DNA of 64,000 bases from Pseudomonadota bacterium (GTDB taxonomy: Bacteria > Pseudomonadota > Gammaproteobacteria > Burkholderiales > Burkholderiaceae_C): positions 1 to 64,000 of the forward strand of contig JAIUPQ010000006.1 in assembly GCA_020161145.1 (NCBI GenBank). Reading direction: 5' to 3'. The notes beneath the pieces are model-generated. The model had not been told where the DNA came from. It saw only the letters and a list, made by a program, of their open reading frames with translations, and searched no databases. Position 1 is the stretch's first letter, and every line of letters starts with the position of its first letter. Shown piece after piece: positions 1 through 7,960 of the stretch. Position numbers and translations under genes: made by a program.

Positions 1-56
1 ACGCGCTTGCGGGTCTTCTTGGTCGTCAGCTCAAGGCCCAGGCTGGTTTGCTTCAT
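1..56 (-). CDS. IS5-family transposase, N-terminal fragment cut by window edge
   Basis: Reading leftwards from an ATG at 56 the first 18 codons give MKQTSLGLELTTKKTRKR, which I recognise as the standard N-terminus of IS5-group DDE transposases (usually about 330 residues, followed by REFL..MERVVPW). The rest lies outside the window. The protein would catalyse cut-and-paste transposition of the element. Whether it is intact cannot be judged. Confidence 0.7.
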   Translation of the reverse strand, partial: MKQTSLGLELTTKKTRKR

Positions 57-123
57 GGCACCATCTTGCCCTCTCACGCCTGCGCGCGGTACCAGGGGTT
101 GCTCGGGTTTGTGCAGAGTGTCC
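1..123. mobile_element. End of an IS5-family insertion sequence (partial)
   Basis: The first 56 bases encode, on the minus strand, the start of an IS5-type transposase, and the stretch 57-123 upstream of it should be the IS end. The likely tip lies near 123: the sequence gtgcagagtgtcc is followed by CTAA at 124-127, which fits the 4-bp YTAR target duplication typical of the IS5 group. The other end lies outside the window, so neither the inverted repeat nor the duplication can be confirmed. The exact boundary is inferred. Confidence 0.55.
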
Positions 124-160
124 CTAACAGCGCCCGGAAGATGATGGCAGGAAAAGGACC

Positions 161-538
161 ATGAAGAAATACATTTTTAGTTTTATTGCTGCTCTCGCTT
201 GTGCAGCGACTCTTGCCATCGGTTTCGTATTTGGAGTGAATCGGGCGACTGAATCAAATCTGGTTCGTAGCAACTATTTGAGCACCATCAATGCTGCGGC
301 CTCATATTCTGCACACGCCGATGTCGTTGAGTTGATACATGCCCAAAAAACCGCTAAGGCGCTTTGTCATTTAAATTTGCTAGCAAGTGCTGAAGTAAAC
401 CAGGTTCGAACCTGTTTGGCGGCTGCTGACTGTCGAAAACTGGTCGAGGAAAAAGTGAGGGAGATCGCGCCGGAACTTTCGATAAATGGCTCATTAAGGA
501 CTATCTATTATCGCGAGGGCGAATTGTGCAAGCCATAG
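161..538 (+). CDS. Hypothetical membrane-anchored protein, AT-rich orphan
   Basis: 125 residues. A single hydrophobic segment at about residues 4-26 preceded by MKKY gives a signal anchor or uncleaved signal peptide; the remaining ~100 residues would be periplasmic and contain four cysteines (about residues 69, 84, 91 and 123). A purine-rich aggaaaagga lies just before the ATG. I do not recognise the family. The gene and the 180 bases after it are clearly more AT-rich than everything downstream, and it lies directly beside an IS5 end, so it is probably acquired DNA. Coding status rests on the long open frame, the start context and the convincing N-terminal segment. Confidence 0.55.
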   Translation: MKKYIFSFIAALACAATLAIGFVFGVNRATESNLVRSNYLSTINAAASYSAHADVVELIHAQKTAKALCHLNLLASAEVNQVRTCLAAADCRKLVEEKVREIAPELSINGSLRTIYYREGELCKP

Positions 539-812
539 TTTTATCAGCAGGCGTCGAATTGTATCCATATGAGGAAAATAGAATTTTGAATTGACCCAGG
601 CAACAGACTGGTCTTCGTCTTGCGGCGAGAATAATGCGGGGATGGCTATTAATGCTCCATACTTAAAATTACCTGGGGCTTGCGCAAACCACATGAATAA
701 ATAATTATAGCGGTTCCAAAATTTACCCTGTCAATATCAATCTTCCCAATCGTCGGGGTGCTTTGGCGCCTGACGGAAGGTGGGCTATGAATTCAGTTTC
801 TCTATCACGCGC

Positions 813-1370
813 ATGCCAACCATTTGCCCCAAATGCGACCACGTGCGCCCACCCGATACCCAGGCGCCAGATTGGCAATGCCCGGCATGCGGTGTTGTCT
901 ATGCCAAGGCCAATCAAGCCCCATATCAGCCAGCCGCGCCCCGGCGCGAGATTCATGGCATCAGGACCGAGTCAGATGGGTCCTGGGGCAAATGGCTGGT
1001 CATGGCCGTGCTGGTCGCCGGGGCCTGGTTTGGCCTGCGGCAGGTGATGGATCACGGCGCCGAGGTCAGCAGCCACCGGGCAAGCCGGGGTGCGGCCATG
1101 ACGGAGCAGGCGCTGCGTGAGCTGGCGGTGGGTGTCTCGGCCAGTGACGTGGTGATCTATACGACCACGCATTGCCCGTATTGCGCCCAGGCCAAGGAGT
1201 GGATGAGCCGCTATGGCTTTGCGTTCACCGAGTGCAATGCCGAGACGGATGGCGGCTGCGTCAAGGCCCCAGCATTTGACAAGCCCCCCCTACAGACCTC
1301 CAGGCCGGCGCCAGAAGCCACGCGACCTGACAGCGTTGGCCAAGGCCAGCCGAGATCAGCGGCCATTTGA
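813..1370 (+). CDS. Glutaredoxin-like thiol-disulfide protein with zinc ribbon, C-terminally truncated
   Basis: 185 residues from the ATG at 813; this start is preferred over a GTG at 780 because MPTICPKC is the usual N-terminus of this family. Domains in order: a zinc ribbon with Cys5/Cys8 and Cys23/Cys26, one membrane segment at about 60-76, and a glutaredoxin/thioredoxin fold beginning near 110 with the redox motif CPYC at 121-124. In relatives the fold continues with a cis-proline strand (TPY-like) and a final helix; here, after about residue 150, the sequence turns into Pro-rich text without those elements and overlaps the 3' end of the opposite HD gene by 15 bases. It therefore looks like a 3' deletion or frameshift product and is probably not a functional oxidoreductase. 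Its role in relatives is uncertain. Confidence 0.6.
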   Translation: MPTICPKCDHVRPPDTQAPDWQCPACGVVYAKANQAPYQPAAPRREIHGIRTESDGSWGKWLVMAVLVAGAWFGLRQVMDHGAEVSSHRASRGAAMTEQALRELAVGVSASDVVIYTTTHCPYCAQAKEWMSRYGFAFTECNAETDGGCVKAPAFDKPPLQTSRPAPEATRPDSVGQGQPRSAAI

Positions 1371-1961
1371 CGGCGGCGCAGGTTGATCCGGTGCGTTCTC
1401 GGCCACGCGCTGCCGGGTGCGCTCATCCAGGACGCTGCGCATCAGCGCGAACAGTGGATCTGCACTGGTGTGCTTCTGGCCGTAGCTCAGGTTGAATCCG
1501 TAGTCGAAGTCTGGCGGGTTGAGCCCCTGGTTGTGCTGAAGGATCGTCTCCAGCTTGTCCAGCGCCTTGACTGCCTTGGCTTCGGGCGAGGCGGCGTCCT
1601 CGTATTCCTGCCAAAGCGCCATGATGGCGGCTCTACGCGGCGCATCCAGGGAGCGCGTGAGGTGCAGCAGGTCGGCCTTCTCCTGGTCGCTCTTGTCGGG
1701 GTGCAGGCTTTTTTCCACGGCGGGGATGTCGCCGTGGATGGCTTCGCCCAGGTCGTGGATGACGCACATCTTCAGGATCTTGAGCATGTCCAGGCCGGCC
1801 AGTTCCTGCTCAAAGGTCATGGCCATCAGGCACAGGCGCCAGGTGTGCTCGGCCGTACTTTCCGGTCGGCCGGTTGAGGTGTGCGCGCTCCGGAGCACGC
1901 TCTTGAGTCGCTCTGCTTCCTGAAGGAAGACCAGTTGGCCTTTGATGTGGTCGATATGCAT
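1356..1961 (-). CDS. HD-domain hydrolase (YfbR/HDDC2-like 5'-nucleotidase family)
   Basis: 201 residues. The HD metal-binding signature is complete: His39, the His69-Asp70 pair followed by LGE, and a later Asp135 in KALDKLE. Overall layout and length match the HDDC2/YfbR class of HD hydrolases, which act on deoxynucleoside monophosphates and need a divalent metal; substrate here is inferred from family only. The gene stands alone, oriented towards the truncated glutaredoxin gene, with which it overlaps tail to tail. The ATG at 1961 begins a typical MHIDHIKGQLVFLQEAERLK start. Cytosolic, no signal sequence. Confidence 0.8.
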   Translation of the reverse strand: MHIDHIKGQLVFLQEAERLKSVLRSAHTSTGRPESTAEHTWRLCLMAMTFEQELAGLDMLKILKMCVIHDLGEAIHGDIPAVEKSLHPDKSDQEKADLLHLTRSLDAPRRAAIMALWQEYEDAASPEAKAVKALDKLETILQHNQGLNPPDFDYGFNLSYGQKHTSADPLFALMRSVLDERTRQRVAENAPDQPAPPSNGR

Positions 1962-1987
1962 CGTCAGCAGCTACTGGGTTGGATCAA

Positions 1988-2298
1988 TGGTGCCCGAGGC
2001 CGGAATCGAACCGGCACGCCTTGCGGCGAGGGATTTTCTTGCCACTTCGGCTTTCGCCGCCAGCGCGGGCGCTGTTCGTGGTCTGGAGCACGCCTTCACC
2101 ATAGCCTTGCGGCCACAGGTGCCCGCCGTCTGCTCTCTACACCTTCCCGGGCGTGGGCCTGGGCTTGGCTCGGCGTTGGCTCGGATGCCGGGGGCATCCA
2201 GGGCGTTCGCCGACTTTGACGGGCTTCACCTCGAGGGTTTCCCCCCGAGGGCTCAAATTGTTCAAGTCCCTTGTGTCTACCGATTTCACCACTCGGGC
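1988..2298 (-). tRNA. tRNA-Leu(UAA), interrupted by a group I intron
   Basis: Exon 1 occupies 2298-2264 (35 nt) and exon 2 2037-1988 (50 nt). Joined, they make an 85-nt class II tRNA: acceptor stem GCCCGAG/CTCGGGC, D-loop with GGTAGA, anticodon stem AGGGA/TCCCT with loop CTTAAAA (anticodon UAA), a long variable arm CGCC-GCAA-GGCG, T arm GCCGG-TTCGATT-CCGGC, discriminator A and encoded CCA. The break lies after U34, inside the anticodon, at the position used by the cyanobacterial and plastid tRNA-Leu(UAA) introns. Without splicing the tRNA could not work, so the intron must be active if this is the only UAA-reading leucine tRNA in the genome. Confidence 0.93.
2038..2263 (-). other. Group I intron (Azoarcus/cyanobacterial-like, probably IC3) in tRNA-Leu(UAA)
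   Basis: 226 nt between the two tRNA exons, without an ORF. It starts after the U of the 5' exon and ends with G, as group I introns do. Conserved core blocks match my recollection of the Azoarcus tRNA-Ile intron: AACGCCGAGCC, GAAGGTGTAGAGA, AGACGGC and AAGGCTATGGTGAAGGC. The P7 helix can be paired as GAGCA with UGCUC where Azoarcus has GACUA with UAGUC, a compensatory change in all varying positions, which supports a folded ribozyme. A guide segment GAGCCC near the 5' end can form P1 with the exon end, placing a G-U pair at the splice site (with one A-C mismatch). Self-splicing is inferred, not shown. Confidence 0.88.
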
Positions 2299-2326
2299 AT
2301 GCGCAGCAACGCGGTGGGCGCGGATT

Positions 2327-3802
2327 CTAGCGACGCCAGAACGAGGGCAACAGCAGCGCAACGAAGCTGAGGAACTCCAGCCGGCCCATGACCATGCCCA
2401 GGCTGCACAGCCACAGCTGGATGTCGGTCAGGCCGGCGAAGTTGCGCGCTGGCCCCACTTCGCCCAGGCCCGGGCCCACGCAGTTGACGCTGGCCCAGGC
2501 GGCGGTGGCGGCCGACAGCGGGTCCATGCCGGTCAGCAGCAGCAGCAGTGCCAGCGTCAGCGTGGTGACGCCGTAGACCACGACGAAGGCCAGCACGGCC
2601 AGCACGGTCTGGCCCGAGATGGGCATGTGGCCGATGCGCACGGGCCGCACGGCATGCGGGTGGGTCATGCGGTTGAGCTCATGCGCCGTCTGCTTGAGCA
2701 GCACCAGCAGGCGGATCATCTTGATGCCGCCGCCGGCCGAGCCGGCGCTGGTGGCAAACGTGGACAGCAGCAGGATGAGCACCGGCCCGAACAGCGGCCA
2801 GACCTCGTAGTCGGTGGTGGAGTAGCCGGTGGTGGTGGCAATCGAGATGGTGTGAAAGAACCCATGGCGCATCAGGGTCAGCGTATCGCCACCTTCCGGG
2901 CTGCTGGCTGCCACCCACACGGCCATGAACGCGCCGCAGCCCGCCAGCGTCAGCATGGTGGCGCGCCATTCGGGGTTGGCCAGCGGCGCCAGCCAGCGCC
3001 GCCGCTGTACGGCGGTGAAATAGAGCGCAAAGTTGCCCGCCGAGATGAACATGAAGGCGACGGCCACCCATTCCACGGCGGCTGAGTTGAAGTAGCCGAT
3101 GCTGGCGTCGTGGCTGGACAGGCCGCCCAGGCTGACGGTGGTGAACATGTGCAGCAGCGCGTCCAGTGGCGACATGCCGGCGGCCCAGTAGGCCAGCGCG
3201 CAGGCGGTGGACAAGGTGGCGTAGACGGCCCACAGCCCGGTGGCCGTTTGCGCCACGCGCGGCGTGAGCTTGCCTTCCTTGAGCGGGCCAGCGATTTCAG
3301 CGCGGTAGAGCTGGCTGCCGCCCACGCCCAACATGGGCAGCACGGCCACCACCAGAATCAGGATGCCCAGGCCGCCCAGCCACTGCAAATAGCAGCGCCA
3401 GACGTTGATGGAGGTGGGCAGTCCGTCCAGCCCCGACAGCACGGTGCCACCGGCGGTGGAGAGGCCCGAGGAGGCTTCGTAATAGGCCTGTGCCATGGTC
3501 AGATGGCGACCCACCTCGGCCAAACCCTGCATCAGGGGGATGGAGGCAGCCAGCGGCAGCAGCGTCCAGGTGCTGACGACCAGCAGCAGCGCGTGCCGGG
3601 GCTGCAGCTCGCGCTTGTAGCGCGACAAGCCCAGCCCCAGCAGCAGACCGCAACCCAGCGTCAGTGCCATGCCCAGCATGAAGGCCGGCGCCATGCCGTC
3701 GTCGTAATACAGCGCCGCAGCCAGCGGCAAGGTCATGGTCAGCGCAAAGCAGGCCATCAGCCAGCCCAGCAACCGCAGCACGGGCAGCAAATGGTGTGTC
3801 AT
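2327..3802 (-). CDS. trkH: Potassium uptake protein TrkH
   Basis: 491 residues, the usual length of TrkH. It is a polytopic inner-membrane protein with hydrophobic segments throughout and the four-fold repeated pore-loop layout of the SKT superfamily; the last filter region contains TSAGSAGGGIKMIR, matching the conserved TGSTGGGIK-type loop. It forms the K+ conducting subunit of the Trk system and is gated by the cytosolic TrkA ring, whose gene lies directly upstream and overlaps the TrkH start by 4 bases (ATGA), so the two are co-translated. The gene ends 29 bases before the tRNA-Leu 5' end on the same strand. Confidence 0.92.
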   Translation of the reverse strand: MTHHLLPVLRLLGWLMACFALTMTLPLAAALYYDDGMAPAFMLGMALTLGCGLLLGLGLSRYKRELQPRHALLLVVSTWTLLPLAASIPLMQGLAEVGRHLTMAQAYYEASSGLSTAGGTVLSGLDGLPTSINVWRCYLQWLGGLGILILVVAVLPMLGVGGSQLYRAEIAGPLKEGKLTPRVAQTATGLWAVYATLSTACALAYWAAGMSPLDALLHMFTTVSLGGLSSHDASIGYFNSAAVEWVAVAFMFISAGNFALYFTAVQRRRWLAPLANPEWRATMLTLAGCGAFMAVWVAASSPEGGDTLTLMRHGFFHTISIATTTGYSTTDYEVWPLFGPVLILLLSTFATSAGSAGGGIKMIRLLVLLKQTAHELNRMTHPHAVRPVRIGHMPISGQTVLAVLAFVVVYGVTTLTLALLLLLTGMDPLSAATAAWASVNCVGPGLGEVGPARNFAGLTDIQLWLCSLGMVMGRLEFLSFVALLLPSFWRR

Positions 3803-5226
3803 AGGAACGTGGCACTGACGCGAAAGAGCTTCTCGACTTGCGCCATGTGGCGGCGCTGTGGCACGAACAGCAGCACGTGGTCACCGGCGTGCACCTCGGT
3901 GTCGCCGTGGGCGATCAGCACCTCGGGCGGGGTGGCGGCATCGTCGGCCAGCCCGCGCACGATCAGGCCCACGGCCACGCCGGGCGGGAGCGCCAGGTCG
4001 CGCACGCGGCGGCCCACCACGCGCGAGCATTTGGCGTCGCCACGCACCACCATGTCCAGCGCCTCGGCCCGGCCACGGCGCAGGCTGTGCACGGCGTCCA
4101 CGTCGCCGCGCCGCACGTGGGCCAGCAACTCGCCCAGCATGGCCTGGGCGGGCGAGAGGGCGATGTCGATCTGGGTGCCGTGCATCAGGTCGGCATAGCT
4201 GCGCTGGTGGATGAGCGCCAGCACGCGCCGGGCCCCCAACTGCTTGGCCAGCATGCCGGCCATGATGTTGTCTTCGTCGTCGCTGCCGGTGGCGCAGAAC
4301 AGGTCCACCTCGTCGATGTTCTCGGCCTCCAGCAGCTCTTCGTCGGTGGCCTCGCCGTTGAGCACCAGCAGTTCGTCGGGCAGGGTGGCGGCCAGGTGCT
4401 CGCAGCGGGCGCGGTTGCTGTCCACCAGCTTGACGCTGTGCAGGCCGGGCATGGCCAGCAGCTGCGCGGCCAGCTGGCGCCCGGTGCGGCCACCGCCGGC
4501 AATCATCACGCGGCGCACGGGCGCGCTGGCGGCGTCGAACAGCGCCAGCGCTTCGGCGATGTGGTCTTTGGCGACGAAGAAGAACACCTCGTCGCCGGCC
4601 TCGATGCCGGTGTCGCCGGCGCAGTGCAGGAAGCGGTCGGGCCCCGTGGGGTAGCGGCGGTAGAGCGCCATCACGCGCAGCGGCACGGCGGGCAGCAGCT
4701 CGCCAATCTCGTCGATGCGCCGGCCCGCCAGCGGCGAGCCGGCCATGGCCCGCACCGAGGCCAGTGCCACCAGCCCGCGCGCAAACCAGCGCACCTGCAT
4801 GGCCTGCGGAAACGCCACCAGCTTGGCGATGTAGTCGGCCACCGAGGTTTCGGGGCGGATGACCCGGTCCACCGCAAAGCCCTCGGCACTGAGCAGGTCG
4901 TCGCTGTCGGCCAGGTCGCCGGTATGCAGCCGGGCAATGCGCCGTGGAATGCCAAAGCGCAGTTGGGCGATCTTGCAGGCCACCAGGTTGATGGCGTCCT
5001 GGTCGGTGCAGGCGATCAGCAGCTCCGTATCGGCCGCGCCGGCTTCTTCCAGCACGGCAGGATTGAGTGCGTCGCCCGTGACGCCGCGCAAATCGACCCG
5101 CTCTTCCAGCTTGGCCAGCCGCACGGGGTCGACGTCGATGACGGTGACGTCGTTGCCCCGCTCGGCCGCCAGATGTTCGGCCACGCTGGTGCCCATGCGA
5201 CCGGCACCCAGGATGATGATTTTCAT
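3799..5226 (-). CDS. trkA: Trk system potassium uptake regulatory subunit TrkA
   Basis: 475 residues with two tandem RCK (KTN-TrkA_C) units. The first Rossmann fold starts at residue 4 with the nucleotide loop GAGRMG; the second starts near residue 240 with AGGGRTGRQL. Such double-RCK TrkA proteins bind NAD(H)/ATP and form the cytosolic ring that gates TrkH. Located upstream of and overlapping trkH, so the pair forms an operon. No membrane segments. Start is an ATG directly followed by the usual KIIILGAGRMG. Confidence 0.93.
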   Translation of the reverse strand: MKIIILGAGRMGTSVAEHLAAERGNDVTVIDVDPVRLAKLEERVDLRGVTGDALNPAVLEEAGAADTELLIACTDQDAINLVACKIAQLRFGIPRRIARLHTGDLADSDDLLSAEGFAVDRVIRPETSVADYIAKLVAFPQAMQVRWFARGLVALASVRAMAGSPLAGRRIDEIGELLPAVPLRVMALYRRYPTGPDRFLHCAGDTGIEAGDEVFFFVAKDHIAEALALFDAASAPVRRVMIAGGGRTGRQLAAQLLAMPGLHSVKLVDSNRARCEHLAATLPDELLVLNGEATDEELLEAENIDEVDLFCATGSDDEDNIMAGMLAKQLGARRVLALIHQRSYADLMHGTQIDIALSPAQAMLGELLAHVRRGDVDAVHSLRRGRAEALDMVVRGDAKCSRVVGRRVRDLALPPGVAVGLIVRGLADDAATPPEVLIAHGDTEVHAGDHVLLFVPQRRHMAQVEKLFRVSATFL

Positions 5227-5320
5227 GATGGGATTGTCTTCGCAAGAAAACGAAGGGCCGCTCCCGAGTTTTCTTGACCCCCTTGGGGGGCCTGACGCGC
5301 AGCGGCAGGTTTGGGGGCGC

Positions 5321-6112
5321 TCAAATGACGACTTGTTCCACGGTGGGCGTTTCGTCCAGCGCCCGCGCGGCCATGCGCGCGAGGGTGTCGGTGGCGCCGG
5401 TGGATTGCAGGCGCAGCGGCGCCGGGGCTGGCGCCGCCGTGGCCTGCCCGATCAGGGTTTGCGCCTGGCGTGCCACGGCGTCGGCGGTGTCGATGAGGCG
5501 CACGCCGGGCAGCCGCGCGGCGATGCGCTCGGCCACGAACACGTAGTGCGTGCAGCCCAGCGCCACCACATCGACACCGGCGGCGCGCAGCGGTGCGCAA
5601 AAGCCATCGAGCAGCCGCTCGACCTCGGCGGCACCGGCTTCACCCTGCTCGATGGCGGCTGCCAGGCCGGGGCAGGGCATGGGCAGCACGTCGCAGCCCT
5701 GGGCGTGGCGCTCGACCAGCGCCGCAAACCGCGCGCTGGCCAGCGTGCCGGGCGTGGCCAGCACGCCCACGCGCCGCACCAGGCTGGCGGCCACGGCGGG
5801 CTTGACCCCGGGCTCCACGCCCACCACGGGCAACCCGGGGTGGCGCTCGCGCACCAGCGCAATGGCTTGCGCGGTGGCGGTGTTGCAGGCCACGACGATG
5901 AGGCCGGCGCCGCTGGCAAGCAGGTGCTCGCTGATGCGCGCGGTGCGGTCCATCACATAGGCGTCGCCGCGTTCGCCGTAGGGGGCGTGGTCCAGATCGG
6001 CCACGTAGTGCAGCGGATGGCCGGGCAGGCGCCTGCGCAGCGCAGCCAGCACCGAGAGGCCACCGACGCCGGAATCGAACACGCCGATCGGGGCGTCCTG
6101 CAGGGTGGGCAT
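5321..6112 (-). CDS. murI: Glutamate racemase MurI
   Basis: 263 residues from the ATG at 6112; an upstream in-frame start at 6220 would add 36 residues with no family match and would run into the etfB ribosome site, so it is rejected. The N-terminus [14 protein letters not shown] carries the catalytic Asp, and VVACNTATA and ALGCTHYVF contain the two catalytic Cys residues that interconvert L- and D-glutamate for peptidoglycan synthesis. Cytosolic. Divergent from etfB, with about 85 bases between the two starts. The 94 bases between its stop and trkA hold a short GC hairpin but no clear terminator. Confidence 0.93.
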   Translation of the reverse strand: MPTLQDAPIGVFDSGVGGLSVLAALRRRLPGHPLHYVADLDHAPYGERGDAYVMDRTARISEHLLASGAGLIVVACNTATAQAIALVRERHPGLPVVGVEPGVKPAVAASLVRRVGVLATPGTLASARFAALVERHAQGCDVLPMPCPGLAAAIEQGEAGAAEVERLLDGFCAPLRAAGVDVVALGCTHYVFVAERIAARLPGVRLIDTADAVARQAQTLIGQATAAPAPAPLRLQSTGATDTLARMAARALDETPTVEQVVI

Positions 6113-6197
6113 GATGCGGTGCGGTAAAGTTGCAATAGCGGCTGAAGCCAGCCAGTTTAGGTCAACCTCAAACACAATCGCAGCAGGAGGCAGTCGG

Positions 6198-6947
6198 ATG
6201 AAAGTACTGGTACCCGTCAAGCGCGTGGTGGACTACAACGTCAAGGTGCGCGTCAAGTCCGACGGCACCGGCGTGGACATCGCCAACGTCAAGATGAGCA
6301 TGAACCCCTTCGACGAAATCGCCGTCGAAGAGGCCGTTCGGCTCAAAGAGAAGGGCGCTGTCACCGAGGTGGTGGCCGTCTCTGCCGGCCCCACGCAGGC
6401 ACAGGAAACGCTGCGCACCGCCATGGCCATCGGCGCCGACCGGGGCATTCTGGTGGACCACGCCGACGAGTTGCAGCCGCTGGCCGTGGCCAAGCTGCTC
6501 AAGGCCCTGGTCGACAAAGAGCAGCCGCAGCTGGTGATTCTGGGCAAGCAGGCCATCGACGACGATGCCAACCAGACCGGCCAGATGCTGGCCGCGTTGC
6601 TGGACTGGCCGCAGGCCACGTTTGCCTCCAAGATCGAGCTGGCCGATGGCAGCGCCACCGTCACGCGCGAAGTCGATGGTGGCCTGGAAACCCTCAAGCT
6701 CACGCTGCCGGCCATCATCACCACCGACTTGCGCCTCAACGAGCCGCGCTACGTGACGCTGCCCAACATCATGAAGGCCAAGAAAAAGCCGCTGGACGTC
6801 ACCAAGCCGTCCGATCTGGGCGTGGACGTGGCGCCGCGCCTGAAGACGCTCAAGGTGGCCGAGCCACCCAAGCGCGGCGCCGGCATCAAGGTGCCCGACG
6901 TGGCCACGCTGGTGGACAAACTGAAGAACGAAGCCAAGGTGATCTGA
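6198..6947 (+). CDS. etfB: Electron transfer flavoprotein beta subunit
   Basis: 249 residues starting [20 protein letters not shown], the standard EtfB N-terminus; the ATG at 6198 is preceded by a strong AGGAGG at 6185-6190, which settles the start against longer in-frame choices. The adenine-nucleotide domain carries the AMP/FAD-handling segment [14 protein letters not shown] and the recognition-loop region near [20 protein letters not shown]. With EtfA it forms the soluble heterodimer that accepts electrons from acyl-CoA dehydrogenases and passes them to ETF-quinone oxidoreductase. Stop and the etfA start are separated by 2 bases. Confidence 0.95.
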   Translation: MKVLVPVKRVVDYNVKVRVKSDGTGVDIANVKMSMNPFDEIAVEEAVRLKEKGAVTEVVAVSAGPTQAQETLRTAMAIGADRGILVDHADELQPLAVAKLLKALVDKEQPQLVILGKQAIDDDANQTGQMLAALLDWPQATFASKIELADGSATVTREVDGGLETLKLTLPAIITTDLRLNEPRYVTLPNIMKAKKKPLDVTKPSDLGVDVAPRLKTLKVAEPPKRGAGIKVPDVATLVDKLKNEAKVI

Positions 6948-6949
6948 AC

Positions 6950-7888
6950 ATGAGCGTCCTCGTCTTTGCTGAACACGACCATGGCGCCCTGAAGGGCGCC
7001 ACCCTGAACACCGTGACCGCCGCCGCGCAGTGCGGTGGCGACGTGCATGTGCTGGTGGTGGGCCACAACGCCGCCGGCGCCGCCCAGGCCGCCGCGCAGA
7101 TTGCCGGCGTGGCCAAGGTGCTGCACGCCGACGATGCCCGCTTTGCCGAGCAACTGGCCGAAGACATGGCGGCCCAGGTGCTGGCGCTGGCGCAGGCCGG
7201 CGGGGCGTACAGCCACATCCTCTTTCCGGCCACCGCCCATGGCAAGAACGTGGCGCCGCGCGTGGCCGCCAAGCTGGACGTGGCCCAGATCAGCGATGCC
7301 ACCAAGGTGGTCGCCGCCGACACGTTCGAGCGCCCTATCTACGCCGGCAACGCCATCGCCACCGTGCAAAGCGCCGATGCCATCAAGGTCATCACCGTGC
7401 GCACCACCGGCTTCGACGCGGCCGGGCAGGGCGGCAGTGCGGCCGTCGAGACCGTGGCCCCCGCGTTTGGCAACGGCAAGGCCGCGTTCGTCAGCCGCGA
7501 AGTGACCAAGAACGACCGCCCCGAGTTGACCGCAGCCAAGATCATCGTCTCGGGTGGCCGCGCACTGGGCTCGGACGAGAAGTTCACCGAGGTGCTGACG
7601 CCGCTGGCCGACAAGCTGGGCGCCGCCATTGGCGCCAGCCGCGCGGCCGTGGACGCGGGCTATGCGCCCAACGACTTGCAGGTGGGCCAGACGGGCAAGA
7701 TCGTGGCCCCGCAGCTCTACATCGCCTGCGGCATCTCGGGCGCCATCCAGCATCTGGCCGGCATGAAGGACTCCAAAGTCATCGTCGCCATCAACAAAGA
7801 CCCCGAGGCACCCATCTTCGCCGTGGCCGACTACGGCCTGGAGGCCGACCTGTTCGTGGCCGTGCCCGAGCTGGTCAAGGCACTGTGA
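6950..7888 (+). CDS. etfA: Electron transfer flavoprotein alpha subunit
   Basis: 312 residues. The N-terminal alpha/beta domain starts [15 protein letters not shown]; the C-terminal FAD domain has [12 protein letters not shown], the [19 protein letters not shown] segment and [20 protein letters not shown], all diagnostic of EtfA. Partner of the preceding EtfB and electron acceptor for the acyl-CoA dehydrogenase encoded immediately downstream. A hairpin with a T run follows at 7920-7940, so etfBA can be expressed independently of the next gene. Confidence 0.95.
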   Translation: MSVLVFAEHDHGALKGATLNTVTAAAQCGGDVHVLVVGHNAAGAAQAAAQIAGVAKVLHADDARFAEQLAEDMAAQVLALAQAGGAYSHILFPATAHGKNVAPRVAAKLDVAQISDATKVVAADTFERPIYAGNAIATVQSADAIKVITVRTTGFDAAGQGGSAAVETVAPAFGNGKAAFVSREVTKNDRPELTAAKIIVSGGRALGSDEKFTEVLTPLADKLGAAIGASRAAVDAGYAPNDLQVGQTGKIVAPQLYIACGISGAIQHLAGMKDSKVIVAINKDPEAPIFAVADYGLEADLFVAVPELVKAL

Positions 7889-7919
7889 GCACCCAAGCCA
7901 TCTTTTGACCCCCATCAAG

Positions 7920-7940
7920 GCCGGGCGCTGCCCGGCTTTT
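7920..7940 (+). terminator. Rho-independent terminator after etfBA
   Basis: Seven-base-pair stem GCCGGGC/GCCCGGC with a three-base loop (7920-7936) followed by TTTT. It lies 32 bases after the etfA stop and 21 bases before the next start codon, so it may also act as a partial attenuator for the acyl-CoA dehydrogenase gene. Confidence 0.75.
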
Positions 7941-7960
7941 CTTCGTCTGGAGACCTTCCC

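Noticed and set aside
1988-2298. tRNA-Leu halves as a pseudogene or a gene split by a mobile element
   Set aside because: Both exons are intact to the base, all stems pair, and the intervening sequence has group I core motifs and correct splice ends, so an intron explains it better.
5278-5290. Hairpin CCCCC-TT-GGGGG between trkA and murI
   Set aside because: No T run on either side and a two-base loop. It could be a common intergenic motif of this genus, but no second copy is present in the window to support that.
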